Shown: in pieces, positions 33,376-44,764 of the stretch
Layout of the letters: every line of letters starts with the position of its first letter
How positions within the stretch are numbered: position 1 is the stretch's first letter
Assembly (NCBI RefSeq): GCF_950295315.1
Contig: NC_080175.1
Span: 66,799,353 to 66,863,352 of the forward strand
DNA: 64,000 bases
Reading direction: 5' to 3'
Source: Erinaceus europaeus
Lineage: Eukaryota > Chordata > Mammalia > Eulipotyphla > Erinaceidae
Translations under genes and position numbers: made by a program
Notes under the pieces: model-generated
The model's database searches: none
Told to the model about the DNA's origin: nothing
Seen by the model: the letters and a program-made list of their open reading frames with translations, nothing else

Positions 33376-33701
33376 AGGGGTCAGGCAGTGGTGCCCCAGG
33401 TTAAAAGTACATGGGACTAAGCGCAAGGACTTGTGCAAGGATCCAGGTTCCAGCCCCCGGCTTCCCACTTGCAGGGGTGACACTTCACAAGTGGCAAAGC
33501 AGGTCTTAAAGTGTCTCTGTTTCTCTCTTCCTCCCTATCTCCCCTTCACTCTCAACTTTTCTGTCTTATCCAATAAAATGGAAAAAATGGTCATGAGGAG
33601 TAGTGGACCGAGGCAGGCACCGAGCCCCAGGAATAACTCTGGAGGCAAGAGAGAGAGAGAAAGAGAGAGAGAGAAAGGAAGAGAGAGAGAGAGAGAGAGA
33701 G
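33376..33701 (+). repeat. tRNA-derived SINE, class A with 3' module and (GA)n tail
   Basis: ggtcaggcagtggtgcccca, B box ggttccagcccccgg, aaaatggtcatgaggagtag, gagccccaggaataactctg and a (ga)n tail at 33649-33701. Confidence 0.92.
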
Positions 33702-33887
33702 ATATCACATTGGCTCTCATTCCTGGATAACAAAACACAGCACAAACAACTTCAGTCAAAGGAGAACACCTCCACCTACAACATTTTCCACCCCCAGCCA
33801 ATTGAAGAGACAATATAGACCATTCCAGGAGACATGGGCATGACCCTTGAGGAGAGATGGAAGATGCTTCTTTATCAGAGCCAGGGC

Positions 33888-33889
<2 letters not shown>

Positions 33890-33951
<62 letters not shown>
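33890..33951. repeat. (CA)n microsatellite
   Basis: About 31 uninterrupted CA units. Confidence 0.98.
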
Positions 33952-33955
<4 letters not shown>

Positions 33956-33961
33956 AGGTTG

Positions 33962-34092
33962 TGACTCCATGCTGCTATTTTACTTCTTCACAGAAAGACA
34001 GAGACAGACAAGCATAATAGCAGTGGAGCTTTCTCTAGCGGCAAAGTCCCATGTAGGGCCTGGGCTTGAGCCTGGGTGACATACACAAGGCC
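33962..34092 (-). repeat. tRNA-like SINE, class D (truncated)
   Basis: cagaaagacagagacagaca, ggagctttctctagcggcaa and ttgagcctgggtgacataca. Confidence 0.65.
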
Positions 34093-34213
34093 ACACCAGC
34101 CTGGTCAGCTGTCTCACTCACCTGGGGAAAGTGTGTGTGGGACCTATAAGGGCTTCACAGACAGCCAGCTAATGAAAACAGCTTCACTCAGGTGCCTTAA
34201 TATCACCTTTTCC

Positions 34214-34508
34214 GGGAGTCGGGCTGTAGCGCAGCGGGTTAAGCGCAGGTGGCACAAAGCACAAGGACCGGCATAAGGATCCCGGTTCAAACCCCGGCTC
34301 CCCACCTGCAGGGGAGTCGCTTCACAGGCGGTGAAGCAGGTCTGAAGGTGTCTATCTTTCTCTCCCCCTCTCTGTCTTCCCTTCCTCTCTCCGTTTCTCT
34401 CTGTCCTATCCAACAACAACGACAACAACAATAATAACTACAACAATAAAACAACAAGGGCAACAAAAGGGAATAAATAAATAAAATAAAATATTAAAAA
34501 ATATATAT
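34214..34508 (+). repeat. tRNA-derived SINE, class A, near-consensus young copy
   Basis: Keeps A box tagcgcagcgg and B box gttcaaacc and many CpGs. Tail (caa/caat)n then (aaat)n. A 14-bp TSD atatcaccttttcc lies at 34200-34213 and 34509-34522. Confidence 0.97.
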
Positions 34509-34522
34509 ATATCACCTTTTCC

Positions 34523-34896
34523 AGGTGTGTGCAGGGTGTCTGTGAGTGTTGAGCATGCCCAGATACCCTGATCATGTGCCTCTGACATTCACTCACAGAA
34601 GGGAGGGCATTGGACCCCATTCTCTCCAAACACCCAGAGGCAGAATATGGTAGGTAAAGAGTATTTCTAAAGACAAAGCTGGCAAATAACCAAATCCAAG
34701 AAAACTGGCACCATTGTTTGCCGTTTGAAGACTCCGGTACTGAAAACATGTCAAATGAGCAAAGACAATCTGGAGGGCTGGGAAGTGGGAGCAATTTGGA
34801 CAAAACTTTGAAGCAAGACAAGCTCAATTTTAAAAGACAAGAGGATCCTGGATTGCAAAACATTCACTGACTTTAGAAAAGCCATGGGGGTGGGGG
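34523..34896. other. Unique intronic sequence
   Basis: Nothing recognised. Confidence 0.4.
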
Positions 34897-35074
34897 AGGG
34901 GGGAGGGCTGGCAGGTGACCCATTGGGGAGAGCACACACTTTCCCATGCACAAGGACCTGGGTTCAAACCCTGGGTCACCACAAGGGAGCCCCTGACTGT
35001 GGGAGTTTCAGGAGTGGTGGTGCAGTGCTGCGGTCTCTCTCCTCCTCCTCCTCCTCCTCCTCTTCCTCCTCCTC

Positions 35075-35130
<56 letters not shown>

Positions 35131-35232
35131 GTCTCTCACCCTCTATCTAGAGGAGAGAAAAGAAAATGTCTGCTGGGAGGGGTGGAGTTGTGCAGACCCT
35201 GAACCCCAGCACTCACCCTGCAAAAAAGAGAA
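34897..35232 (+). repeat. tRNA-derived SINE, class A with long CTC/CT expansion
   Basis: gacctgggttcaaaccctgg B-box region; (ctc)n(tc)n at 35036-35140; 3' module tgtctgctgggaggggtgga to gaaccccagcactcaccctg. Confidence 0.88.
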
Positions 35233-35507
35233 AAGGCCAAGATTGAGAAAACTCTGTCAATGAACCTGACTCTGCCTTTGATGACACACAAGGATTTCTC
35301 GAACCCAGGTGGTCTCAGGCCTACACTAACTCTGCTTGAGACAGATCTGAAAGCCATCTGGTAAATAATAATAATAACAACAATAAGAGACGGTCCTTCT
35401 TCAAGTGTTTAATTTCCTTGCATCTGCAAGTCAAGAAGATACTTCCAACCAATATATATGTAAGAGCAGTTAACAGTTGTGAGGAAATGGTGAATAAAAT
35501 CCTCCTT

Positions 35508-35817
35508 GAGGGCTGGGTGGTAGTGCAGCGGATTAAGTGAACATGGCAAATCCCAAGGACCAGCGTAAGGATCCTGGTTTGAGCTCCCTGCTCCCCACCT
35601 TCAGGGGGTTTGCTTCACAAGTGATGAAGCAGGTCTGCATGTGTCTATCTTTCTCTCCCCCTTTCTGTCTCCCACCACTCTCTCAATTTCTCTGTCCTAT
35701 CTAACAATAACAACAGCAACAACAACAAGGGCAGGAAAGTGGAAAAAATGGCCTCCGGGAGCAGTGGGTTCATAGTACAGGTACCAAGCCCCAGCAATAA
35801 CCCTAGAGGCAAAAAAC
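35508..35817 (+). repeat. tRNA-derived SINE, class A with 3' module
   Basis: gagggctgggtggtagtgca head and ccccagcaataaccctagag end. An 11-bp TSD aaaatcctcct lies at 35496-35506 and 35818-35828. Confidence 0.95.
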
Positions 35818-35949
35818 AAAATCCTCCTCTTCCTCCAGTAACCCATTGTTGTGAGTTGCCAACGATGGGACAAGCCAGCATTCATTTCATCAAGGCTAAG
35901 TGGACCCAGCTGAGGAATGGGAAACCTTAAAAGAAGACTGGACAGGGGC

Positions 35950-36222
35950 AGAGCAATAGTGCACCCAACTGAGTGCTCGTTACAGTGTGCAAGGACCTGG
36001 GTTTGAGTCCCTGGTTTCCACCTACAGGGGCCTCACAGGTGGTGGAGCAATGCTGCAGGTCTCTCTCTCCTTCTCTTCTCAATTTCTTTCTGTCCTATCA
36101 AATAAAAATAGAACAAACAAAAAAAAAAAAGGAAAAAATGGCTGCCAGGAGTGGTGGATTCATAATGCTGGCACCAAACTCCAGTGATAACCGTGGCGGC
36201 AATAAAAGAGAGAGAAAGAGAG
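35950..36222 (+). repeat. tRNA-derived SINE, class A with 3' module
   Basis: A 15-bp TSD agactggacaggggc lies at 35935-35949 and 36223-36237. 3' module atggctgccaggagtggtgg to agtgataaccgtggcggc. Confidence 0.95.
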
Positions 36223-36237
36223 AGACTGGACAGGGGC

Positions 36238-36944
36238 CATGAGACGGATCAGTGTGTTTTATCACGGGTGAGGTACCCATTTGATCTTTAGAGCCACATG
36301 GGAGCACTGTGGACAGCACCAAGGGAGGTCCACGAAGCACAGACTGATGTTCTGGTGCCCCCTTTATATACCTGCGATAACAACTGGACCGGGGGGCTGG
36401 TCGGTGGGACCACAGTGCACAAAGCTGTGGGCTCATTCTGCCACAGCTCATCAAAAAGGATAGAGACCAGGGAGTGGCTTGAATCACCAGTGTTTGCTTT
36501 CAAGAAGCACCAGTTGCTGTCTTTCAAAGGCATAAAAAGAGCAAGAAATAGAGCTGAATCTAAGTTGTTAGTTCCATGGCCTGGCTGGCTGCTCCTGGGG
36601 TCTCCCAGAACACCTAGAATCTGGGGGTTGCTCATGGCTCAAGACCCCACACACAGTCTGAAATCCAAAGTGGACCCCTTGTCTATAACCACAGTCTACA
36701 TCAAAGGTGGAAGTGGCAAGTGGACAGAGACCTGTAAAGATTGACAGAACAGGAGGAAGGGAAGAGGTTGCGAAAGAGAGAATGAGTGAAAGAGGGAGTA
36801 AAGAAGAATGTGTAGGAGGATAAGAGAAAGGAGAGAAGAAGGAAAAAGAAAAACAGGGTATGGAAGAAAGGGATTGTTAAAGCATCAGTTAAAATGTAGC
36901 TGACAAAGGACCATGGACATGAACTTTATTTACAAAAATGAAAA
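36238..36944. other. Unique intronic sequence
   Basis: 36740-36870 is purine-rich (gaaggaggaagg-like). No exon recognised. Confidence 0.4.
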
Positions 36945-37050
36945 TAGAATGTAAGCTGCTGAGGTTTCCAGGAATTCCCTTTCCATCGCCATCCCAAAGG
37001 ACAATGCCTGGGAGATAGAAGACATTCTTAAATATTTTGCAACTTATGAA
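36945..37050 (+). repeat. L2 LINE 3'-end relic
   Basis: agaatgtaagctgctgaggt, aatgcctgggagatagaaga and cattcttaaatatt follow the L2 3' end in order. Confidence 0.6.
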
Positions 37051-37208
37051 AGTTTTGACACCAATTAAAGAATGTCAATATTAGGGTCCAAGACAGGGGT
37101 GGGAACCTTTTTTTTTCTATTAAAGATATGGATATTTCATAGAGATGTTTATTTTATTTATTTTTAGTTGTAGCTACATCTAATGTTTAATAGACACACT
37201 TCATACTT

Positions 37209-37574
37209 GTTTCTTTTTTTAATTTTTTTTCTTCTGCCTCCAGTGTTATTGCCAGGGCTTGGTGCCTGCACCACGAATCCACTGCTCTTGGAGGCCACTT
37301 TTTTCCTTTTGTTACCCTGGTTGTTTTACCATTGTTGTGGTTATTATTATCATTGTTATTGATGTCATCATTATTGGATAGGACAGAGAGGAATGGACAG
37401 AGGAGGGGAAGACAGAGAGGGGGAGAGAAAGATAGATACCTGCAGACCCACTTCACTGCCTGTGAAGCGACTCCCCTGCAGGTGGGGAGCTGGGGGCTCG
37501 AACCAGGATCCCTATACCTGTCCTTGCACTTCGCACCACCTACGGTTAACCCACTGCGCTACCACCCGACCCCC
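37209..37574 (-). repeat. tRNA-derived SINE, class A, full length with 3' module
   Basis: ctgcctccagtgttattgcc, aatccactgctcttggaggc, (ttg/tta)n tail, gatgtcatcattattggat, and acccactgcgctaccacccg head. It sits directly at the 3' tail of the L1 at 37575. Confidence 0.95.
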
Positions 37575-37870
37575 ATTTTTTAAAATTTGTGATGAATAGT
37601 AAGTTACAAGATTGTAATAGTACAGGGTATATTTCCATACCACAGCCACCACCAGAGCTCTGTATCCCTACCCTCCCACCTCCCAAAGAAGAACGGGAGT
37701 TCTTACAGTCTTAGAAACAGTTTGCTTGCTTCAGATTTTTTTTCAAGTTCATGTGTGTCAGTTCTCTAGATTCTACATGTGAGTGATACCATCAGGTAGC
37801 TCTTTTTTGTCTCTTATTTCTCTAAGCATAATCAACTCCAGTTCATATAAATATTTATAACATCACTCAC
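37575..37870 (-). mobile_element. L1 ORF2-end/3' UTR fragment
   Basis: Reverse of the 5.2 kb copy: gtaagttacaagattgtaat, ccaccaccagagctctgtat, tagattctacatgtgagtga and agcataatcaactccagttc. Confidence 0.85.
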
Positions 37871-38847
37871 GGGACATACAAAATCATCAGCTTGAAAATA
37901 GGCACTTAACATTGCTGTAAGAAAAAAACTCCCAGGCTGACGGAAGATTGAGTCCTGTCCACAGCTGTCATAGTGATGCTCCTACAGATACTCTATGTCA
38001 CATGGATGGACACCCCCACCCCAGGTCTAATACATGGGAGCAGTAGAAACATCTCTGTCACATCAACCAACTTTCCTTCACTCTCCCCCTACCCCATAGT
38101 GGGCAGGAGTGAGTTTGATCAAGTTTGACCCTTGTGCTCTGTCATTTGAGGACATGGAATGCAACTGGGACCCTCTTGGTGAGAAAACTCAGCTGGGGTC
38201 TCCGTTTCTGCTATGATGTCCTCCTGATGAATTTGAAAGAACCTACTCTCTCCCTCCTCACACTCTGTATAGTTTGTCAAATACCTCACCTACCAGATCT
38301 CTGAAGGGGGTGAGTCTGGGTTTCAGCAAGAACATACAAAGGGAAAAAAAAAAAAAGATTCAGAGAAACAATCTGGGCAAAAAAAAAAAATCAGAGCAGC
38401 ATGAAAACACTGCCTTCCTCTGCCCTTTGAGAAGCCAGAATCCAGTATCTTCCAAGTTGAACAAATCAGCCCAGCTTAAGCTACACTGGCTGCCTTCTGT
38501 TCTCCAAAATAGATGATGATACTATTTCAGTATTCTCACTCAGAATCTGTTCAGAACAGCCTAGCCAGTGTAGAATCCAAAAACATCTCACTCTCAGATT
38601 GCTGTTTTAAATTCCACTCTTACAATGACAGGCCTGGAGAAGGGAAGTAAATGGCACTGTCAGCTCTACTAGCATAAAGAGGCAAGACGCTGGCACAGAT
38701 AAATCCATAAACTATTTGGGGGGGGGGTTCAACTTCATGCTATTTCATTTTTTTAGGATTAGTACAAACACACTATTCTGGGTGTAAATTATAGAAGAAT
38801 CTGTGGTTGAACCATCTTGGATAGGTTTATGGGAGGGGATTCACCAT
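37871..38847. other. Unique intronic sequence
   Basis: Nothing recognised except short poly(A) and poly(G) runs (38344, 38718). Confidence 0.45.
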
Positions 38848-39165
38848 AAGGGGCACAGATGAGTCACTGTGTGAGAGCTGGTGAAATACAGAGCTCCCTT
38901 CAGCTACCCACCTGAAGGGGGAAGCTTCATGAGTGGTGAGGCACCCACCTTTTCCCTTCTCTCTCTCTCTCTCTCCATCTACTCCTTCCCTCTCAATTTT
39001 TCTCTCTCCTGTCAAATAATAGAAAGGAAGAAAAATCAGGGAGAAATGCCAATGGAAGTGGTAGATTCATTGTGCAGACACTGAGCCCCAGTAATAACTC
39101 TGCTGGCAGAGAGGGAGTAGGAGAGAGGGAGAGTGAGAGGGAGAAAGAGAGAGAGAAGAGAGGAG
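38848..39165 (+). repeat. tRNA-derived SINE, class A with 3' module
   Basis: Diverged head, acctgaagggggaagcttca, CT tract, tgtgcagacactgagcccca and a (ga)-rich tail. Confidence 0.85.
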
Positions 39166-39321
39166 AAAAGGCTGTGCCTTCACCCTCCTGTTCCCAGGGG
39201 CTGAACATTCAAATGGCAACCAGCCTCCTAGCAATGATCTACTCAAAGGGATCATGTGAGTATGTTCTGGTCATGACCTAGTGACCACGTCCTTCAGACA
39301 AGGCAGAAACACAAAAGCAAG

Positions 39322-39470
39322 GAACTAGGAAGTTCCTGGGTAAGTGCACGTGTTACAGTGCATGAAGACCTGGGTTCAAGCCCCTGCTCCCCACCTGTAG
39401 AGGGGGAAGGCTTCTATTGTGGCGAAGTAGTACTGCAGGTGTCTCTGTCTCTCTTCCTTTCTAGTTCTAT
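39322..39470 (+). repeat. tRNA-derived SINE, class A (3' truncated)
   Basis: gttacagtgcatgaagacct, gggttcaagcccctgctccc and ctgcaggtgtctctgtctct. Confidence 0.85.
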
Positions 39471-40155
39471 TCACATCACTTAGTTTTTCTCCATCTCACT
39501 GAGAGGCCACAGAAGCTCTCTGCCACTGTGAACACAGGGACAGAGCCCAGGACCCTGTGTATGCCAAGTCACTTTCCCACTCGCTGCAAGAACCTTGCTG
39601 GGCCAGCCAGAAAGAATCACTTTACCCTCTGAGTCTCTGCACAGCCCTGGGCTGGGCTCACCCATTCTGCTCCAGGCTGGGGTGACATCCCCCTGCTTCT
39701 AAGCTGAGGCCACCTCTGTAGTGAGTGCTGCTTCCCCAACAGTGGCCCTGCCTGTGTCCTCCTTACTGCATCAACCATTGTCCAGTGGGTTAAGGTTAGG
39801 GCTGGGGTTCAGGTTAAGGTCAGAGTTCTAATGGAACAATGTCCAATGCTGGTTTGTCTTGAAACAAGTCACCCAAACCTGAGCATCCACTTCTACAGTC
39901 TCATTTAAGTGGAGAACAGCTGTGGGGAGAAGTGGGCGTCTGCTTCAGGACATGACAAGGGGACAGTCAAGACACCGCAGCGAGGAGACCTGGACAGTGT
40001 GTCATAAGTGAAGACATGGGTCAGGGTGCAGGCTATAGGGTTCCAGGCAAAGTATGGGAGGAGGGGGCAACATCCTGCCCGCAGCTGGCACTGCTACCCC
40101 AGGGCCACACTCATGGCAGTGTCATGGAGGAATGCTACCACAAAGGGCACGTGTC
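39471..40155. other. Unique intronic sequence
   Basis: Contains five hexamers in telomere-like register at 39790-39819. Nothing else recognised. Confidence 0.45.
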
Positions 40156-40206
40156 CTTCCTTCCTTCCTTCCTTCCTTCCTTCCTTCCTTCCTTCCTTCC
40201 TTCCTT
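40156..40206. repeat. (CCTT)n microsatellite
   Basis: About 12 perfect units. Confidence 0.97.
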
Positions 40207-40209
40207 TCT

Positions 40210-40420
40210 CTCATTTATAATTTTTTATTATCATAGAGACAGTCAGAAATCAAGAGGTAAGGAGGAGATAGAGAAGAAGAGAGTCAGAGAGACACCAGAA
40301 GCCCTGCTTCACCGCTGGCAAAGTTTCCCCACTGAGGGTGGGGAATGGGGGGGGTTCGAACCTGGGTCCTTATGCAGTGTAACATGTGCACTCAACCAAG
40401 TGTGTCACTACCTAGAGCCC
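40210..40420 (-). repeat. tRNA-derived SINE, class A
   Basis: agagacagtcagaaatcaag, ccctgcttcaccgctggcaa, gttcgaacctgggtccttat and aagtgtgtcactacctagag. Confidence 0.9.
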
Positions 40421-41398
40421 CAATGTGCACTTCCTAGAAGCACGTTTACTCCATAAGCAAAGAATCTCCTTCACGTTCTTCCTGCGGAGCAATTGACACC
40501 CCTATGCCAGACCGCACTCAAATGACTCATGCTTCTCTACTGACATCTCAACGCAAAAAAAAAAAAGAAGGCTCTAGATTACACAAAGCCCACTTGAAAA
40601 GCCTAAAAAAAATGTAATTAAATGTACAAAATGGCTGCATTTGGGCCACTTGGAAAGAGCCCACACTATAATTTCTCTTACAATGAAAGAGTAATGCTAT
40701 GCTGTAATTTATTTAGAGAATCTAGTATAGCACAGACATGCATATTAAACATTCTGTATTTCATTTCATCAACTAAATGAATAAGTACATTATACCATGC
40801 AGGCACAAGTTGAAACATTTCCCCGACTATTCTTTCAACACAATGCTCAAGATTGCAATGGCATCGTGACTGATAAAAATGACAAAGACACTATTAATGA
40901 AGTGAATAAAAACAACCACATGAATTATTTATGCAAATAATATTTGCAACTCTACAAATTATATATTGATGCTACTGCGTTCAAGTGCTTATGATTCCAG
41001 CCATCCTACATCCCACAATGCCCCCCTTCCAGCTCTATGCTTCATTATTGAATTTCCTTGGACAGTTTTAATTCAGTGGTAGCCACTGAAAACAGCCACA
41101 GGGACAAAAACAATTGTGTAAAGGGGGTGTGTTTCAAAATGTGATCTGTATTTTGAAGCAGTGACCCCCATAAACCACAGCTGATGCTAATGTTCTTTAA
41201 AACTTCTGCATGAAAGACCCTGTGTGAGGAGATAGGAGTTCCCCGCTCCTTCATCTCCAGAGACTGGTGGTGTGGAGAGTGCTCACGGCTGAGCTGGTTC
41301 ATGCTTACACCAGGCTGAAGGTCACAGTGAAGACAGGAGAGGCATCTAAGGACCTCTGCCTGGTCTAGAGCCATAGAAGTCTCCTTCTGATGGCCAAA
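40421..41398. other. Repeat-poor AT-rich block, candidate enhancer
   Basis: About 980 bp without a recognised repeat. Contains TAAT cores and a palindromic octamer pair at 40931-40949 (see findings). No exon seen. Confidence 0.5.
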
Positions 41399-41408
41399 AA
41401 TGCATGTG

Positions 41409-41594
41409 GGTGAGCCAGGTGGTGGTGCACCTGGTTAAACACACACACACTCAGTGCACAAAGACCCTGGTGTCTACCTGCGGTGGGGGGAAAGCTTCAC
41501 AAGTGATGAAGTAGAACAGTAGGTGTCTCTCTGTCTCTCCCACCCCCTCAATTTCTCTGTCTCTATCCAATAATAAATCATTTTTTAAAAAAAG
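41409..41594 (+). repeat. tRNA-derived SINE, class A
   Basis: gagccaggtggtggtgcacc head, gtgatgaagtagaacagtag and ctatccaataataaatca tail. A 10-bp TSD aatgcatgtg lies at 41399-41408 and 41595-41604. Confidence 0.93.
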
Positions 41595-41708
41595 AATGCA
41601 TGTGAAAGGCTTCAGAATCACGAAATATTGGGGAGAGGACTTTTCCTTCACCTAGAGATCAAATATCTATTCTGAATCTTTTATCTTAACAGGAAACTAC
41701 CCACCCCA

Positions 41709-41716
<8 letters not shown>

Positions 41717-41752
<36 letters not shown>

Positions 41753-41765
41753 CCTCCCTCTCTCA
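41717..41765. repeat. (CT)n microsatellite
   Basis: About 17 CT units then ccctccctccctc. Confidence 0.95.
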
Positions 41766-41994
41766 TACATTCACACACTTACACCTTGGAGCAATTCAGT
41801 TGCTGCTTGTAAACTGTGAAGATAATTACTTTCTCTTATTTAACCCCATTTTCCCACCTCTGGAAAAAGCTGCTAAACTATGATGGACTAGACACACATG
41901 GACGTGTGAGCTCCTCAAGAGCAGTGGAAGGGGGCTGTGAGAGTACTGCCTTAACTTCCTGAGATCCAAGCATTCCTTTACATTTTTATTTTCC

Positions 41995-42540
41995 TGAGCC
42001 TGACATCTGATATGCAGGTGGATCTAAGTTATTGTCTGGGGAGATGATGTCATGGCTGGAAAAAGGATCAGAAAGCTGGATCAGGGAAGAGAGTAGCTCC
42101 CAAATGTGGTAAAGGTGTATTAATATTGTTGACTGTAAACCCCATTAATTTGATCTGATCCAGGGCCCATATTCAGCTTAGGAGCCTATGTGACCTCTGC
42201 ATCCCTATGGATCTGAGACAACCCCACCAATGTGTCCTGGAGCTCTGATTCCCCAGAACCCCGCCCCACCAGGGAAAGAGAGAGACAGGCTGGGAGTATG
42301 GATCAACCTGCCAATGCCCATGTTCAGTGGGGAAGAAATTACAGAAGACAGACCTTCTACCTTCTGCATCCTATAATGACCCTGGGTCCATACTCCCAGA
42401 GGGATAAAGAATAGGAAAGATATCAGGGGAGGGGGTGGGATATGGGGCTGTGGTGGTGGGAGTTGTGTGGAGTTGGACTCCTCTTATCCTATGGTTTTTG
42501 TCAGTGTTTCCTTTTTATAAATAATACTTTAAAAATATTT
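41995..42540 (+). mobile_element. L1 3' UTR end, type 1
   Basis: tgatgtcatggctggaaaaa, actgtaaaccccattaattt, ccaatgtgtcctggagctct, agagggataaagaataggaa and cttttataaataat end. The same family recurs at 43.1, 48.0 and 53.6 kb, all plus strand. Confidence 0.85.
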
Positions 42541-42700
42541 TATTTATTTATCTTAATACCAGCGACAGAATAAGAAATAGAGAAAAAGTACCAGAGCACT
42601 GCTCAGATCTGGCTTATGATGGGATGGGGCATTGAACCTGGAACCTCAGAGCCTCAGGCATGAGTCTTTTGCAGAACCATTATACTATCTTTCAAGACTG
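42541..42700 (-). repeat. tRNA-derived SINE, class B
   Basis: Reverse body gagcactgctcagatctggc, ggggcattgaacctggaacc and gcagaaccattatactatct. Confidence 0.88.
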
Positions 42701-42766
42701 AAATCCAATTTCTTGTGAAAGTTGTGTGTACACTGATTCTCTCAGGTTGTTTGGGCTGATATCACA

Positions 42767-42940
42767 GGAGGAGGGAAAACAGAAGAAGAAGGAGGAGGAG
42801 AAGAAGGAGAAGGAGAAGGAGAAGGAGAAGGAGAAGGAGAAGGAGAAGGAGAAGAAGAGGAGGAGGAGAGGGGGAGGGGAGGGGAGGAGGAGGAGGAGGA
42901 GGAGGAGGAGGAGGAGGAGGAGGAGGAGGGAGAAGAAAGC
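42767..42940 (+). repeat. Polypurine (GGA/GAAGGA)n tract
   Basis: About 170 bp of only A and G on the plus strand: (gaagga)n then (gga)n. It gives spurious Lys/Glu/Arg frames. Confidence 0.98.
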
Positions 42941-43099
42941 TATGCTCGCAGTCTTCACCAAGCATCACATAAGATAGGAGGAAGGTGAGAGTTTCGGAAA
43001 CAGGGGTTAAAGGGAAGGGAGTTATAATATATAGCAGAGCCAGGATGCTGATCTCCCAGTGTTTTATACACAGAGGAAGGCCAAGCCAACACAAGACCA

Positions 43100-43855
43100 T
43101 ACATATCACCAAATAATTTACAGTGGGATAAAATATTATCTAATACTATTAAGTGTAAACCCCATTGATCTGACCTAGGGCCCATGTCTCTTCATATTCA
43201 GCACAGGATCCTATGTAACTTCTGTATCCCTGTAGGTTTCGGCTTACATTCCATGGTCTAGTTCTATTCCCAACTCTGACAGCATCTTCCAAGATAATAC
43301 TCAGCTCCATGTTAGCTGTCGGGAGTAGGCAAAAATTAGTAAAGTCATGGGCCCTTAGAATATACCTAAAATAGACTTCCTAGCTTCTTCCAACATGAAG
43401 ACCCCAAATCTCATCTGCTATATTCTTACTTATACATTCCTGGTCATTACACATTTTTTTCCTGCTTTATATCTTAATGTTTTTCAGCCACCAAGTAGCA
43501 GATGCTACTTGACGCCAACCTAACTTCCCTGGGCAGACGACCTCACCAGTGTGTCCTGGAACCCTACCTCCTCAGATTCCTACCCCACTAGGGAAAACAT
43601 AAACAGGCTGGGGGTATGGATTGACCTGTTAGTGCCCTTGTCCAGCAGAGAAGCAATTATAGAAGCCAGAACTCCCACCTTCTGCACCCCGTAATGATCC
43701 TGGGTCCATGCTCTCAGAGGGATAAAGAACAGGCCAGCTTCCAATGGAGGGGATGGGATACAGAACTCTGACTGTGGGAATTGTGTGGAAGTGAACCCCT
43801 TTTATCCCACAATATTATTGATCATTATTAAATCACTAATAAAAAAAAAGGAACA
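43100..43855 (+). mobile_element. L1 3' UTR end, type 1
   Basis: taagtgtaaaccccattgat, gttagctgtcgggagtaggc, tttttcagccaccaagtagc, gaagcaattatagaagccag, atcactaataaaaaaaaa end. Confidence 0.85.
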
Positions 43856-43981
43856 AGAAAAAGAAAAAAATATTGTCTAATAAGAATATGAAATGCGGAC
43901 ATGGAAAACTCTGCATGACTTCTGATTGACCACACAAATTTGTCTTCTCCTCTTTGGTCAGTCCCACTAAAAAAGAATTAA

Positions 43982-44259
43982 GGGAGTCGGGCTGTAGTGC
44001 AGCGGGTTAAGCGCAGGTGGCGCAAAGCGCAAGGACCGGCATAAGGATCCCGGTTCGAGCCTCTGGCTCCCCACCTGCAGGGGGGTCACTTCACACACCT
44101 GTGAAGTAGGTCTGCAGGTGTCTATCTTTCTCTCCCCCTCTCTGTCTTCCTCTCCTCTCTCCATTTCTCTCTGTCCTATCCAACAATGACGATGATGACA
44201 ACAACAACAAAAAAAATAAGGGCAACAAAAGAGAATAAATAAATAAAATAAATATTTAA
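43982..44259 (+). repeat. tRNA-derived SINE, class A, near-consensus young copy
   Basis: Intact A box tagtgcagcgg and B box gttcgagcc, many CpGs. A 13-bp TSD aaaaaagaattaa lies at 43969-43981 and 44260-44272. Confidence 0.97.
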
Positions 44260-44473
44260 AAAAAAGAATTAAGAGGCTCAACATGGCATGAATCCATGAT
44301 AATTCTGTATTTTAAATCCAAGGGAGCAATTAAGAGAGTGGATTTAGTAAGAAGATAAGTGGTTGCTGGTGAAATAGTCTATGGAGTTGAAAGCCAGTAT
44401 ATGGAGCAGCCAATTCCTAATTCCTACTTCGTATTCATCCCTTCTGCCAGCTTTCTCCTTCATTCATCTTCTT

Positions 44474-44752
44474 ATTTTTTAATATTTATTTATTTATTTA
44501 TTTATTCCCTTTTGTTACCTTTGTTGTTTTATTGTTGTAGTTGTCATTGTTGGATAGGACAGAGAGAATTGGAGAGAGGAGGGGAAGACAGAGAGGGGAA
44601 GAGAAAGACACACATCTGCAGACCTGTTTCACCGCCTGTGAAGCGATTCCCCTGCAGGTGGGGAGCTGGGGGCTCAAACCAGGATCCTTACACTGGTCCT
44701 TGTGCTTTGTGTCACGTGCCCTTAACCCGCTGTGCTACCGCCCGACTCCCTT
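44474..44752 (-). repeat. tRNA-derived SINE, class A, near consensus
   Basis: (ttta)n tail first, then cacgtgcccttaacccgctg and gctaccgcccgactccc. A 12-bp TSD attcatcttctt lies at 44462-44473 and 44753-44764. Confidence 0.96.
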
Positions 44753-44764
44753 ATTCATCTTCTT

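Noticed and set aside
34214..34300. tRNA genes at SINE heads
   Set aside because: The heads keep A/B boxes but do not fold into a full cloverleaf with an acceptor stem by eye, and they continue into SINE bodies.
39790..39819. Interstitial telomere-like repeat (TTAAGG TTAGGG CTGGGG TTCAGG TTAAGG)
   Set aside because: Only one exact TTAGGG in five degenerate hexamers; likely chance.
42692..43112. Long Leu/Pro/Ser-rich minus-strand frames
   Set aside because: Translation of the polypurine tract.
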